A stretch of DNA of 64,000 nt from Flavobacterium sp. ZT3R18 (GCF_007097385.1 NZ_VJZS01000001.1:385441-449440); one strand, 5' to 3'. Positions 37,026 to 47,050 are shown, numbered from the stretch's first letter. Made by a program: numbers and translations. The notes: generated by a model from the sequence alone, not told the origin.

Positions 37026-38471
37026 CTAATTCATATCACTCAACCCAACCGCTTCACCTTTCAATGTACCGGACGTACAAGAAGAGATTTTTACATTTAC
37101 AAAATCACCAATCTTGTAATCCTCTTTAGGGAAAACAACTGTAATACTTTGTGAATTTCTACCGGAAAATTCCTCAGTCGATTTTTTTGAAACTTTCTCG
37201 ACCAAAACTTCCACCGTTTTTCCGATGAATTCCTCAGAACGCATCCAAGCATGTTTTTGTTGTAAATCGACAATTTCCTGCAGTCTTCTTGCTTTGGTAG
37301 TTTCAGGAACATCATCTTCCATCTTTCTTCCCGCCAAGGTTCCCGGGCGTTCCGAATAGCTGTACATATAACCAAAATTATATTTCACATACTCCATCAA
37401 ACTCAAAGTGTCTTGATGATCTTCCTCTGTTTCTGTTGGGAAACCCGAAATCATATCTTGCGAGATGGCTCCATCAGGAATAATAGAACGAATTTTATCA
37501 ATCAGAGTCATGTATTCTTCACGAGTATGCAAACGGTTCATTTCTTTTAGGATACGATTACTTCCCGATTGTACCGGTAAGTGAATGTGTTTGCAAATGT
37601 TAGGATATTTGGCAATAACGTGTAAAATACTTTCGTGCATATCCTGTGGATTCGAAGTCGAAAAGCGAATACGCATTTTTGGGAAACCAACCGCTACCAT
37701 TTCTAGTAATTGGTCAAAATCCACCGCTGTTGCTTTTTGCATTTCGGTCGCATTTTCAAAATCCTTTTTCAAACCACCACCATACCATAAATAACTATCT
37801 ACGTTCTGGCCTAGAAGTGTAATTTCCTTAAAACCTTTGCTCCACAAATCCTGAATTTCATTCATGATACTTTGTGGCTCACGGCTGCGTTCACGTCCGC
37901 GGGTAAAAGGCACCACGCAAAACGTACACATATTATCGCAACCACGGGTGATAGAAACGAGCGCCGTAATTCCGTTGCTCATCAATCGCACCGGAGAAAT
38001 ATCACCATAGGTTTCGTCTTTAGATAAAATCACATTTATTGCATCGCGACCTTCTTCAACTTCGCTCAATAAATTCGGTAAATCTTTGTAAGCGTCGGGA
38101 CCTACAACAAGATCCACAATTTTCTCTTCTTCGAGGAACTGACTTTTCAAACGCTCGGCCATACAGCCTAGAACGCCTACTTTCATCTTTGGATTAATGC
38201 GTTTTACGGCGTTGTATTTCTCCAGACGTTTGCGTATTGTTTGTTCCGCTTTGTCCCGAATCGAACAAGTATTGACCAAAACCAAATCGGCTTCTTCCAG
38301 CACTTGAGTCGTATTGTATCCGTTTCCAGACAATATAGAAGCCACAATCTCGCTATCCGAAAAGTTCATCGCACAGCCATAACTTTCTATAAAGAGTTTC
38401 TTGGTATTCTCTGGTTTATGTTCTAGAACAAGGCTATTTCCTTGTTTACTTTCTTCAATTATCTTTTCCAT
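37026..38471 (-). CDS. miaB: tRNA-2-methylthio-N6-dimethylallyladenosine synthase MiaB
   Basis: MiaB is a radical-SAM methylthiotransferase that adds a methylthio group to i6A37 of tRNAs. The 481-residue protein has the N-terminal UPF0004 domain with cluster cysteines C33, C69 and C103, the radical-SAM motif RGCDNMCTFC (C178, C182, C185), and a C-terminal TRAM domain ending GTLKGEAVGLSDMN. The start is preceded by a good promoter at 38489-38520. It lies directly beside a repeat-framed segment, and a second, diverged copy of its last codons is found at 36433. Confidence 0.96.
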   Translation of the reverse strand: MEKIIEESKQGNSLVLEHKPENTKKLFIESYGCAMNFSDSEIVASILSGNGYNTTQVLEEADLVLVNTCSIRDKAEQTIRKRLEKYNAVKRINPKMKVGVLGCMAERLKSQFLEEEKIVDLVVGPDAYKDLPNLLSEVEEGRDAINVILSKDETYGDISPVRLMSNGITALVSITRGCDNMCTFCVVPFTRGRERSREPQSIMNEIQDLWSKGFKEITLLGQNVDSYLWYGGGLKKDFENATEMQKATAVDFDQLLEMVAVGFPKMRIRFSTSNPQDMHESILHVIAKYPNICKHIHLPVQSGSNRILKEMNRLHTREEYMTLIDKIRSIIPDGAISQDMISGFPTETEEDHQDTLSLMEYVKYNFGYMYSYSERPGTLAGRKMEDDVPETTKARRLQEIVDLQQKHAWMRSEEFIGKTVEVLVEKVSKKSTEEFSGRNSQSITVVFPKEDYKIGDFVNVKISSCTSGTLKGEAVGLSDMN

Positions 38472-38488
38472 AGGGCATTTTCAAAGCG

Positions 38489-38520
38489 CAAAGATAAGGT
38501 AAATACAAGGATTATGACAA
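38489..38520 (-). promoter_or_regulatory. Flavobacterial promoter of miaB
   Basis: Minus-strand TTG (38518-38520), 21-nt spacer, TATCTTTG (38489-38496). The transcript leader would be only about 10 nt. Confidence 0.65.
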
Positions 38521-38579
38521 GATGTCAGCCGAAGAATTAACAACTTTTTAAGTCATCTAAATTTCAATAAAGGAGTATG

Positions 38580-38740
38580 TTTCTAATAAGGAGCTATTTC
38601 CCGCTTTCTGTTACAATCCCGATGGCTATAAGGAGTGGTTGCTTTTCTAGAATAGGAAACTTTTGCTTTTTTTGCTCCAGGCTTTTCACTGTAATCAGGG
38701 CTACGGTAATCGTTTTCAGGAGTATATTTACTGGAATATA
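38580..38740. repeat. Dispersed repeat (TAGCCCTGAT...GAAAGCC / AGCGGGAAATAGCTCC type)
   Basis: Read on the minus strand it starts with TAGCCCTGATTACAGTGAAA and ends with AGCGGGAAATAGCTCC. The same marks occur at 42370-42530 in the plus orientation (TAGCCCTGATGGAAGAGGAA; GACAGCAGGAATAGCTTC). The pattern is familiar from flavobacterial intergenic repeats. The 422-bp gap 38472-38893 around it has no gene. Confidence 0.6.
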
Positions 38741-38893
38741 AATCAAGCTCAAACCAGCGAAAGCTGCCAAATATAGAAAAACCACAAAATAAATAGAACT
38801 TTATTTTGTGGTTTTAGATTTGTAGTACGGGCTCTGCGTGTGGCGCAAATTCAGATCCGAAAGATTCTGGATTGCGCAGCCTTAGATTAGAAT

Positions 38894-39328
38894 TTAATCT
38901 TTACCTTGTAATTTTTTCAAAATATCTTCATAGAAAAGGATTGACGAAACTAATTCAATTTTATCAACATACGGAAGGAATGTTTTTTCGAAATTAGACA
39001 TTTTGGTTATAAAATTAACTTCTTCAGTATGTTTTATATCAAGTTGCTTAATTATGTCTGAGTTCTCAACGATACCTAAATCTTTCATCGTTACATTAGG
39101 ATTACTGGCTAATCCAATTAAGTGGAGTGAACAAGTAAGGGCATTAGATCTCTCTACATACAAATCTATCAACTGTCCTTTTTTCATGCTTTCTAATTCT
39201 CGTTGTAGATAAAATTTTGCAATAGTCGTTTTGCCAGATATAATGGTATGAGCTTCTACTTGGCTATAACTTAATGATGTACATAATATAGCGAAAGTTA
39301 CCGTGTAAATTAATTTTATTGTTTTCAT
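38894..39328 (-). CDS. Secreted protein of unknown function beside the chalcone-isomerase-like gene
   Basis: A 144-residue protein with signal peptide MKTIKLIYTVTFAILCTSLS and cleavage near SYSQ. The rest looks mostly helical: KFYLQRELESMKKGQLIDLYVERSNALT, and a C-terminal part with FEKTFLPYVDKIELVSSILFYEDIL. I do not recognise a family. It is 27 bp downstream of a chalcone-isomerase-like gene on the same strand. A decayed copy of it lies in the same place next to the second chalcone-isomerase-like gene (about 40860-41065), which shows the pair was duplicated together. Confidence 0.65.
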   Translation of the reverse strand: MKTIKLIYTVTFAILCTSLSYSQVEAHTIISGKTTIAKFYLQRELESMKKGQLIDLYVERSNALTCSLHLIGLASNPNVTMKDLGIVENSDIIKQLDIKHTEEVNFITKMSNFEKTFLPYVDKIELVSSILFYEDILKKLQGKD

Positions 39329-39355
39329 GTTTTTTTTTTTTTTTTTTGAATTTTA

Positions 39356-39934
39356 CTAAAACTTTTTAATCCCTAACATTCCGTCTTTTAGGACTTGACT
39401 CCATGGTTTTTCGCCAAAATAAATTCCATAAAAGCCTTTCTTAAAATCTTCTCCTTCTATAGCTTCTATTTGTACGTCATTCAAATAAATAAAAGTTGTT
39501 TTTTTTACGGGAGAATAGACGAATAAGAATATATCATCATCTTTGTATTCAGACTTCACTATACTTAACATACGCTCTATACGACTTTCTAAGCCAGTAA
39601 TATTTCCTCCTGTACTGTTTAGAAAACCTTGTTTTATTGTGTTTTGCCAACGACTTCTTTGAACCAAAGATGAGATTATATGCATTCTTAAAGCAATTGG
39701 TTTATTTTGCTCTAAAAAGACTTTAGGATCGGTAGTTTTTTCAGCCAAATATAAGGAGGCAAGATATAGATTGTATGATTTTACTACCCTTAAGGCAAAG
39801 CCATTAAGCTCTATGTTGTCACCTTGTGTGCTAATTTTAGTTGGAATCGAAATAGTTTCTGTTACTTGCAGATTTTGCGAATAGTTGACAAAACTTAACG
39901 ACGAAAATAGCAGTATGAAAATTCTTTTTTTCAT
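39356..39934 (-). CDS. Chalcone isomerase-like secreted protein, copy 1
   Basis: A 192-residue protein with signal peptide (ending NYSQ) and a chalcone-isomerase-like fold: ELNGFALRVVKSYNLYLASLYL, ALRMHIISSLVQRSRW and the C-terminal GFYGIYFGEKPWSQVLKDGMLG. Bacterial members of this family are not flavonoid enzymes; many are predicted periplasmic lipid- or fatty-acid-binding proteins. The copy at 41071 is nearly identical over its full length, differing at scattered positions. Probably co-transcribed with the unknown secreted gene downstream. Confidence 0.85.
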   Translation of the reverse strand: MKKRIFILLFSSLSFVNYSQNLQVTETISIPTKISTQGDNIELNGFALRVVKSYNLYLASLYLAEKTTDPKVFLEQNKPIALRMHIISSLVQRSRWQNTIKQGFLNSTGGNITGLESRIERMLSIVKSEYKDDDIFLFVYSPVKKTTFIYLNDVQIEAIEGEDFKKGFYGIYFGEKPWSQVLKDGMLGIKKF

Positions 39935-41070
39935 TTTGATTTGTATTTAATTTATTTATAACAATTAGTATTATGGGATTCGCTTTTTGGATAAAAAAAA
40001 ACGACACTGAAATTGAATGTAGATACAGACGTGTTTTTTTTTTAATTATTACTTAATGTGAACGTATTTGATTTTTAGTTTACTCTTAATTTCATTTTGT
40101 ATGGGTTTAGAGAATCCATTGTTTCCTCTTTCAATTAAATTCAGTACGAAAGCTTTTTTTTAGAAATAATATGATCTTCTTGGTGCGGTACCGAAGGGTT
40201 TTGTTTATTTTATTTTTTTATGTCTTGACAATAACATGTAAATGGTAAGGTGATAAGTAGGTGTAAGAGGGGCTTCATAACAAGATTTTTTGCGCAAAGG
40301 TTAATCTATTCTTAAGAATTTCCTAACTTCAGCATGGTAATTTTTTCTTTCAATCAATAAAAAGTAGGATTTTTATAGACTGAATTAATCCTTTAGAATG
40401 GGTGTAAATTAGTTGCTTTTTTTCTATTTCTTAATTGTGGTTCAGTGATTTGTGATTGAAGTAAGTTTGTGGTTTTTTTGATCTAGTAGAATGTAAATTG
40501 ATGATTTTTACAAAAAAAAAATAATCGCAAATAATATTAAAAGTTCTTAGAACACAATTTTTTCTTACAGTAAAATTTGTTTTTAAATGATGTTTTGAGT
40601 CATTATGCTGATTGTAAAAAAAGAGGATTATACTTCTTCCTTTTTAATGTTGGTATCCTTTTGCGATGCATCATTAGCACAGTTGAATGATATTTTACTT
40701 TATATTATTTCGACGTATATTTTTGTTTTTTATCGTAGAGAGAAAATTATAAAGCGAAGTGTATGTAGTGATTGGTTATTCGTACTTATTTGCTGAAGCT
40801 AAAAAACGTTAATTTTAATCTAAAATTAGTATCGAGCAAAATTTTCGATTTCCCTTATATTTCCGTAGCAATCGAGATTAGTTGCTTTTCTAGAGCAGCA
40901 AGCTTTTACATATAAATCAATCAGCTGTTTTTTTTATATCTAGAGAATATTTTTGTTTAATAGGATATGGTTTTGCCTTTTCCATTCCAATTTATCTCAG
41001 TAGTCGATGGTTTCAATTGTGTTTTGTAAGCAAGACTATTTCATTTTTCAGTTTCATTTTTAAAATTTTA
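39935..41070. other. Intergenic part of a tandem duplication, with a decayed gene
   Basis: Its left half (39935-40800) repeats, with divergence, the upstream region of copy 2 (41650-42250): shared are AACAATTAGTA, TTCGCTTTTTGGATAAAAAA, GCAAAGGTTAA and GTTCAGTGATTTGTGATT. The right part holds the decayed partner gene. No intact gene is present; a short open frame at 40605 has no counterpart in copy 2. Confidence 0.6.
40860..41065 (-). pseudogene. Decayed copy of the secreted unknown gene (38894-39328)
   Basis: The segment ACATATAAATCAATCAGCTG matches ACATACAAATCTATCAACTG of the intact gene, with further patches (TTTTGCC, GAGAATAT). It occupies the same place relative to copy 2 of the chalcone-isomerase-like gene. 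No frame is open. Confidence 0.6.
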
Positions 41071-41649
41071 TTAAAACTTTTTGAGCCCTAGCATTCCTTC
41101 TTTAAGGCTTTGACTCCATGGCTTTTCGCCAAGATATAGTCCAAAAAAGCCTTTCTTAAAATCTTCTCCTTCTATAGCTTCTATCTGTACATCATTCAAA
41201 TAAATAAAAGTTATTTTTTTTTGCGGAGAATAGGTAAACATGAAGGTGTCATCATCTTTGTATTCAGACTTTACTATACTTTTCATACGCTCTATGCGGC
41301 TTTCTAAGCCAGTAATATTTCCTCCTGTGCTGTTTAGAAAACCTTGTGCTATAGTGTTCTCCCAACGGCTTCTTTGAACTAAAGAAGAGATTATATGTAT
41401 TCTTAAAGTAATTGGTTTGTTTTGTTCTAAAAAGACTTTAGAATCAGTAGATTTCTCAGCTAAATACAAGGAGGCGAGGTATAGTTTATATGACTTTACT
41501 TCTCTTAAGGCGAAGCCATTAAGTTCTAAGTTGTCTCCTTGTGAACTGATTTTAGTTGGAATCGAAATAGTTTCTGTTACTTGCACATTTTGAGAATAAC
41601 TGATAAAGTTTAACGTGGAAAACAATAGTAAGAAAAGATTTTTTTTCAT
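41071..41649 (-). CDS. Chalcone isomerase-like secreted protein, copy 2
   Basis: A 192-residue paralogue of the protein at 39356, with the same signal peptide pattern (FISYSQ) and the same motifs: ELNGFALREVKSYKLYLASL, TLRIHIISSLVQRSRW, GNITGLESRIERM and GLYLGEKPWSQSLKEGMLGL. Differences are scattered and conservative, so both copies are under selection or the duplication is recent. Unlike copy 1 its downstream partner gene has decayed, so this protein probably works without it or uses the remaining copy. Confidence 0.85.
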   Translation of the reverse strand: MKKNLFLLLFSTLNFISYSQNVQVTETISIPTKISSQGDNLELNGFALREVKSYKLYLASLYLAEKSTDSKVFLEQNKPITLRIHIISSLVQRSRWENTIAQGFLNSTGGNITGLESRIERMKSIVKSEYKDDDTFMFTYSPQKKITFIYLNDVQIEAIEGEDFKKGFFGLYLGEKPWSQSLKEGMLGLKKF

Positions 41650-42583
41650 TTTGATTTGTATTTAATTTATTTGTAACAATTAGTAATACTGGGTTCGCTT
41701 TTTGGATAAAAAATCGGCACTGAAATTAAATGTCGATAAAAACATGTGATTGTTTTCTTTTACAATTTTCTGCAAAGGTTAACCTAATCTTAACAATTTC
41801 CTAACATTAGAATGGTGTTTCGAGATTTTTGTTCAAGAGTAGGCATGAGTTTTACAGCTATAATTTGGCCTTACGAGTGTGTGTAACCTTATTGTATTTT
41901 CTCTATATATTAATTGTAGTTCAGTGATTTGTGATTTAAGTAAATGGATGTTTTTTTTTAATGTAGTAGAGGGTAAATTAGGAGTTTTTAGAAAAAAAAA
42001 TAATAAAAAAAATAGCATTAATTATAATAATGTTTTCTTTTACTTACAAAAACACGTTTCAATTTGATTTAGAAATCATTTTATTATTTGATAAAAAGAA
42101 GAATATACTTGTTTAATTTTGATATCATTTCCTTTCGAGCTGCGTTATTAGCAGTTGAGTGATAGTAAAGTTTTATGTTGTTTTGTCGAATGTTTTGATT
42201 TTTTATTGAAGGCAAAGCATTGTGAAGAGCCTAATTTTTGATAAAAAACTATTAGTTGGCAAATATGTCAAACTATAAAACCACCGATGCTTCGGTACTA
42301 CTTGTGAAATATTTTGAATTATATTTTTTTTGATTTTGTTATTCGTTTGTTCTTATAAAAACGGATGCCTTAGCCCTGATGGAAGAGGAAAGCCTTGTGA
42401 AGCAGTCTTGTGTTTTTTCTTGATATAAATGAGCGACCAATCCCGATAGAATCTATCGGGACTCCTTTTGTGTCAAGAAAAAAACAAGGGTAGGAGCAAG
42501 TTTATAAAGGACAGCAGGAATAGCTTCTCATAATTGGAAAAAGTATTTGTTTGCAAGAATATTTCAGAACGAATATAACATTA
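41650..42583. other. Non-coding region upstream of copy 2, with a dispersed repeat
   Basis: 41650-42250 is the diverged counterpart of 39935-40800. From 42365 to 42530 lies a copy of the TAGCCCTGAT repeat with an inner ATCCCGATAGAATCTATCGG hairpin near 42441-42461. No gene is visible. Confidence 0.6.
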
Positions 42584-44164
42584 TTAAATTCGAAACTCTT
42601 TTAATAAAAACCCATTGGCAACAGCCTTAAATTCTGCCAATTGATTTTCAATCCAAGCCTCATCATGTCCTAACTCTTTGGTTAGTAAATGAGCTACTTT
42701 ATAGGAACAAGCAATTGCAGTTCTAGCATCCAAAAACAATAATCGAACACGTCTCGCTAAAACATCTTCAACGGTCGTAGCCATTTCATAACGAATAGCC
42801 CAAACGACTTCGGCTAAGGTATAATCATAATCTGGATGTAATTTTTCTTTTAGTTCAGGTTCGTTTTCTTGTAATTGCAAAATGGCAGCACTGTCTGTGC
42901 CATATATGTATAAGTGATTTTCTAAGTCGGCAGGGCTATTTTTTTTATTTCCATGAATAGGCAAATGTTCGGTAATGCAATTTTTTTTTGGTAATTCATG
43001 TGCCGTGATGGCTTTGTCAACAATGTCTTGGGCGATTTTTCGGTAGGTTGTCCATTTTCCGCCAGTGATGGTTATTAATCCCGTTTTCGAAACAATTATT
43101 TTATGGTTTCTGGAAATTTCTTTGGTGCTTTGACCTTTTTTTTCGGGTGCTGCCAAAGGTCTTAGTCCTGCAAAAACGGATAAAACATCGGCTCTGGTTG
43201 GTTTTTTTGTTAAGTATTGTTGCGCTGTTCTTAGAATGAATTCAATTTCTTCTTCGAGAGCTATGGGTTCAATATCTGATTTCTTTACCAATGTATCTGT
43301 GGTACCCACAACAATTTTGTCATGCCAAGGCACCGCAAAGAGCACTCTTCCGTCAGTCGTTTTTGGAATCATTAAAGCATGGCCGCCTAGCAAAAAAGAT
43401 TTGTCGAACACCAAATGTATACCTTGACTGGGAACGATGTATTTTTTATAAACGGTGTCGTTCATTTTCATAATGGCATTGGTAAAGACTCCCGTTGCAT
43501 TAATTACCGCTTTGCCTTGTATGCTATATTCTTTTTGTGATTCTTGGTCAGTGGCTACTACTCCTGTTACTTGGTCGTTGTTGTTCTTTTGCAATTGAAC
43601 AACTTTAATGTGATTGAGTACGCAAGCTCCTTTTTCTACCGCAGTTTGAGCCAGGTTTATGGCTAATCGGGAATCGTCAAATTGTCCGTCGTGATAGAGT
43701 ACGCCACTTTGAAGTCCATTTTTTTGGATAGACGGAAGTAGTTTAAGTGTCGTTTCTTTGGATAAATATGTTGAATTTCCAAGGCTTAATTTTCCTGCTA
43801 ATAAATCGTAAATTTTTAATCCAATAGTATAAAAATAACCACCCCACCAATTGTAATTAGGAATAATGAAGGATTCGTTTTTGATCAAGTGTCCAGCATT
43901 TTTCTCCATTAAGCCTCTTTCTTTTAAGGCTTCAATGACCAAGGATAGATTACCTTGTTCTAAATAGCGAACACCTCCGTGAACTAATTTGGTGCTTCGG
44001 CTTGAGGTGCCTTTTGCAAAATCCACGGCTTCGAGAAGTAGGGTTTTATAACCTCTACTTGCGGCATCGACCGCTACACCAAGCCCATTGGCACCACCAC
44101 CAATAATAATGATATCCCAAATTTGTGATTGTTTCAGTTTCTCTAACTGTTCGACTCGATTCAT
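42584..44164 (-). CDS. glpD: Glycerol-3-phosphate dehydrogenase/oxidase
   Basis: This flavoprotein oxidises glycerol-3-phosphate to dihydroxyacetone phosphate at the membrane and feeds electrons to quinones. The 526-residue protein has the N-terminal FAD motif IIIGGGANGLGVAVDAASRG (about 19-38), GTSSRSTKLVHGGVRYLEQG, VINATGVFTNAIM and GKWTTYRKIAQDIVDKA, then a C-terminal domain with YTLAEVVWAIRYEMATTVEDVLARR. Length and order fit GlpD. It stands alone; glpF or glpK are not nearby. Confidence 0.95.
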   Translation of the reverse strand: MNRVEQLEKLKQSQIWDIIIIGGGANGLGVAVDAASRGYKTLLLEAVDFAKGTSSRSTKLVHGGVRYLEQGNLSLVIEALKERGLMEKNAGHLIKNESFIIPNYNWWGGYFYTIGLKIYDLLAGKLSLGNSTYLSKETTLKLLPSIQKNGLQSGVLYHDGQFDDSRLAINLAQTAVEKGACVLNHIKVVQLQKNNNDQVTGVVATDQESQKEYSIQGKAVINATGVFTNAIMKMNDTVYKKYIVPSQGIHLVFDKSFLLGGHALMIPKTTDGRVLFAVPWHDKIVVGTTDTLVKKSDIEPIALEEEIEFILRTAQQYLTKKPTRADVLSVFAGLRPLAAPEKKGQSTKEISRNHKIIVSKTGLITITGGKWTTYRKIAQDIVDKAITAHELPKKNCITEHLPIHGNKKNSPADLENHLYIYGTDSAAILQLQENEPELKEKLHPDYDYTLAEVVWAIRYEMATTVEDVLARRVRLLFLDARTAIACSYKVAHLLTKELGHDEAWIENQLAEFKAVANGFLLKEFRI

Positions 44165-44527
44165 TGTGCTATTTTGATGGTTAGATTAGGGTTGTTGTAG
44201 TAAATTTAACTATTTAATTATAAGTGCTTACCTTTTGAAGAATTAAAAGCGAATTTTTATTTTTTCTACCTATATATAAAGGTGTGAAGAAATGATGTGT
44301 TTTGTGGTCTCAAAGATGTTTTTTTTGTTTTCAATAATTTTAGGGATTGTGCTCTTTTCTTGTTTTTTAAAATAGTAGAATTAGGAAATTTGAATTATAA
44401 ACGAACGTAAATTGTATTGTTGTAAGTTATTGAAATGGTTCGTTTGCCGATTAAAATGGTTTTTAAAATCAAGGAAAGGCTGATATTTAAAAAAAAAAAT
44501 TACTTTTGCGATTCAAACAAAAGTAAC
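44165..44527. other. Intergenic region with topA promoter
   Basis: Between the divergent glpD and topA genes, 363 bp. TACTTTTG at 44501-44508 is a good -7 element for topA. Otherwise only AT-rich DNA; an in-frame ATG at 44435 upstream of topA is not used if this promoter is. Confidence 0.6.
44501..44508 (+). promoter_or_regulatory. TAnnTTTG box of topA
   Basis: TACTTTTG ends 19 nt before the ATG at 44528, placing transcription start downstream of the earlier in-frame ATG at 44435 and so deciding the start codon. No TTG at -33 spacing was seen. Confidence 0.6.
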
Positions 44528-47047
44528 ATGGCAAAGAATTTAGTGATAGTTGAGTCCCCTGCAAAGGCAAAAACAATCGAAAAATTTCTAGGGAGTGAGT
44601 ATCAGGTAGAGTCAAGTTATGGGCATATTGCCGACTTGCCTTCTAAAGAAATAGGTGTAGATGTAGAGAATGGATTTAAACCGAAATACGAAGTTTCATC
44701 AGATAAAAAGGCATTAGTATCCAAGTTAAAGACTTTAGCTAAAAACGCCGAAATGGTTTGGTTAGCAAGTGATGAGGATCGCGAGGGAGAAGCTATTTCT
44801 TGGCATCTTGCCGAAGAATTAAAACTAGACAAAAAGAAAACAAAGCGAATCGTTTTTCATGAAATTACCAAAAATGCTATCCTAAAAGCGATTGATAATC
44901 CAAGAGAAATTGATTATAATTTAGTTAATGCGCAACAAGCGCGAAGAGTTCTTGATAGATTAGTGGGGTATGAATTATCGCCTGTTCTTTGGAGGAAAAT
45001 AAAAGGCGGATTGTCTGCTGGAAGGGTGCAATCGGTATCGGTTCGTTTGATTGTTGAGCGAGAAAGAGAAATTCAGAATTTTAATGCTGTTGCAACGTAT
45101 TCTGTAGTAGCAGAGTTTGTAAATGAAGCAGGAAAGTCTTTTAAAGCAAAACTCCCTAAAAATTTCAACACCAAGAAAGAAGCCGAAGATTTCTTAAAAC
45201 AAAATATCGGTTCTACATATAAGGTAGCAGATTTAGAAACAAAACCTACCAAAAAATCGCCAACTGCACCTTTTACCACTTCTACTTTGCAACAAGAGGC
45301 GGCTAGGAAATTGTATTTACCTGTTGGAATCACCATGCAATTAGCGCAACGTTTGTACGAAGCTGGACTTATAACCTATATGAGAACAGATAGTGTGAAT
45401 TTGTCTAAAGATGCTATGGATGCTGCTCAAGCCGAAATTATTAGATCTTATGGTAAGGAATTTTCTAATCCTAGAACTTTTGTAAATAAAAGTAAAGGGG
45501 CGCAGGAAGCTCACGAAGCCATTCGCCCTACGGATATGTCTCTTCATACTGTGGATATAGACAGAGATCAAGCGCGCTTGTATGATTTGATTTGGAAAAG
45601 AACTTTAGCGTCTCAAATGAGTGATGCCAAATTAGAACGTACCAATGTTAAAATTGAAGCCAATAATCACGGAGAAATTTTTGCTGCTTCTGGAGAGGTT
45701 CTGCTTTTTGAAGGTTTCCTAAAAGTGTATCTAGAAGGTCACGATGATGATGAGGAAGAGCAAGAAGGAATGTTGCCTGCCATGAAGGTTAACGAAAAAT
45801 TACAAAATAATTATATTACGGCGACCGAGAGATATTCTCGTGCTGCGGCAAGATATACAGAAGCTTCTTTGGTAAAAAAATTAGAGGAATTGGGTATTGG
45901 CCGTCCGTCTACTTATGCGCCAACGATTTCTACCATTATCAACAGAAATTATGTTGAGAAAGGGAATCTAGATGGTCAAGAAAGAAATTATACACAACTT
46001 ACTTTGCAATCGGGTAAATTAGGAGAGAAGTTGCTTAAAGAGAACACAGGTTCTGATAAAGGAAAATTAGTCCCAACAGATATTGGTACGATTGTTACTG
46101 ATTTCTTGGTTAAGAATTTTGGTAGTATTCTAGACTATAATTTCACGGCAAAAGTTGAACATGATTTTGATGAAATTGCCGAAGGGAATATAGAATGGAC
46201 CAAAATGATGCAAGAGTTCTATGATCAATTTCACCCAACGGTAAAAGATGTAGAAGCAAATGCAGAAAGAGAAAGTGGAGAAAGAATTTTGGGAACGGAT
46301 CCTGTTTCTGGGAAACCAGTTTCTGTTCGTTTAGGGAAATTTGGCCCAATGGCTCAAATTGGAGCTGCCGATGACGAGGAGAAGAAATTCGCTAGTTTAA
46401 TGGCTGAACAAAATATAGGGAACATTACTTTAGAAGAAACATTAAAGTTGTTTTTGCTTCCTAAAAATTTAGGAGTTTATAAAGAGGAAGAAGTTGAGGT
46501 CAGTAATGGTCGATACGGGCCTTATGTGCGTCACGGAGCTGTTTTTATTTCCTTGCCAAGAGGCGAAGATCCATTGGATGTATCCATGGAACGAGCTCAA
46601 AAATTGATTGATGACAAAGCTATTGCTGATGCACCTATTGCTGTATATAAAGGAGAAGGTGTTCAAAAAGGGACCGGCCGTTTTGGTCCTTTTATTAAAT
46701 GGAATGGTATTTTTATAAATGTAAGCAAGAAATATGATTTTGATAATTTGTCACAATCGGATGTGGAAGCATTGATTGAGGATAAACTGCAAAAGAACAT
46801 TGATAAAGTGTTGCATAACTGGGAAGAAGAAGGTATTTTGGTCGAAAAAGCACGTTGGGGTCGTTCTGTGATAACAAAAGGAAAGATCAAAATTGAATTG
46901 AGTAAAGATGTTGATGCCACAAAATTGACATTAGCAGAAGTTCAAGAAATGATTGCTAAAAAGACACCGGCTAAGAAAACACCAGCGAAAAAAGCAACAA
47001 CTGCCAAAAAACCAGCTGTTAAAAAACCAGTTGCTAAAAAGAAGTAA
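44528..47047 (+). CDS. topA: DNA topoisomerase I
   Basis: Type IA topoisomerase that relaxes negative supercoils. The start at 44528 (MAKNLVIVESPAKAKTIEKF) is chosen because the promoter box lies just upstream and the family starts there; an earlier ATG adds 31 unusual residues. The TOPRIM domain holds SDEDREGEAISWHL, followed by NAQQARRVLDRLVGYELSPVLW and the catalytic tyrosine in GLITYMRTDS. The C-terminal part has topoisomerase C-terminal repeats (GRYGPYVRHG, GTGRFGPFIKWNG) instead of zinc fingers. It ends in a lysine/alanine-rich tail with AKKTPAKK repeats. 839 residues. Confidence 0.97.
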   Translation: MAKNLVIVESPAKAKTIEKFLGSEYQVESSYGHIADLPSKEIGVDVENGFKPKYEVSSDKKALVSKLKTLAKNAEMVWLASDEDREGEAISWHLAEELKLDKKKTKRIVFHEITKNAILKAIDNPREIDYNLVNAQQARRVLDRLVGYELSPVLWRKIKGGLSAGRVQSVSVRLIVEREREIQNFNAVATYSVVAEFVNEAGKSFKAKLPKNFNTKKEAEDFLKQNIGSTYKVADLETKPTKKSPTAPFTTSTLQQEAARKLYLPVGITMQLAQRLYEAGLITYMRTDSVNLSKDAMDAAQAEIIRSYGKEFSNPRTFVNKSKGAQEAHEAIRPTDMSLHTVDIDRDQARLYDLIWKRTLASQMSDAKLERTNVKIEANNHGEIFAASGEVLLFEGFLKVYLEGHDDDEEEQEGMLPAMKVNEKLQNNYITATERYSRAAARYTEASLVKKLEELGIGRPSTYAPTISTIINRNYVEKGNLDGQERNYTQLTLQSGKLGEKLLKENTGSDKGKLVPTDIGTIVTDFLVKNFGSILDYNFTAKVEHDFDEIAEGNIEWTKMMQEFYDQFHPTVKDVEANAERESGERILGTDPVSGKPVSVRLGKFGPMAQIGAADDEEKKFASLMAEQNIGNITLEETLKLFLLPKNLGVYKEEEVEVSNGRYGPYVRHGAVFISLPRGEDPLDVSMERAQKLIDDKAIADAPIAVYKGEGVQKGTGRFGPFIKWNGIFINVSKKYDFDNLSQSDVEALIEDKLQKNIDKVLHNWEEEGILVEKARWGRSVITKGKIKIELSKDVDATKLTLAEVQEMIAKKTPAKKTPAKKATTAKKPAVKKPVAKKK

Positions 47048-47050
47048 AAA

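Noticed and set aside
38594..38785. A 63-codon hydrophobic open frame on the minus strand
   Set aside because: It lies almost wholly inside a dispersed repeat whose other copy (42365-42530) has no matching frame, and it starts at GTG without support.
40605..40796. A 63-codon open frame on the plus strand
   Set aside because: The homologous stretch of the tandem duplication (about 42060-42240) carries no such frame, so it is not under selection.
41833..42067. Short open frames on both strands
   Set aside because: They lie in the diverged upstream non-coding copy and are not shared with the other unit.
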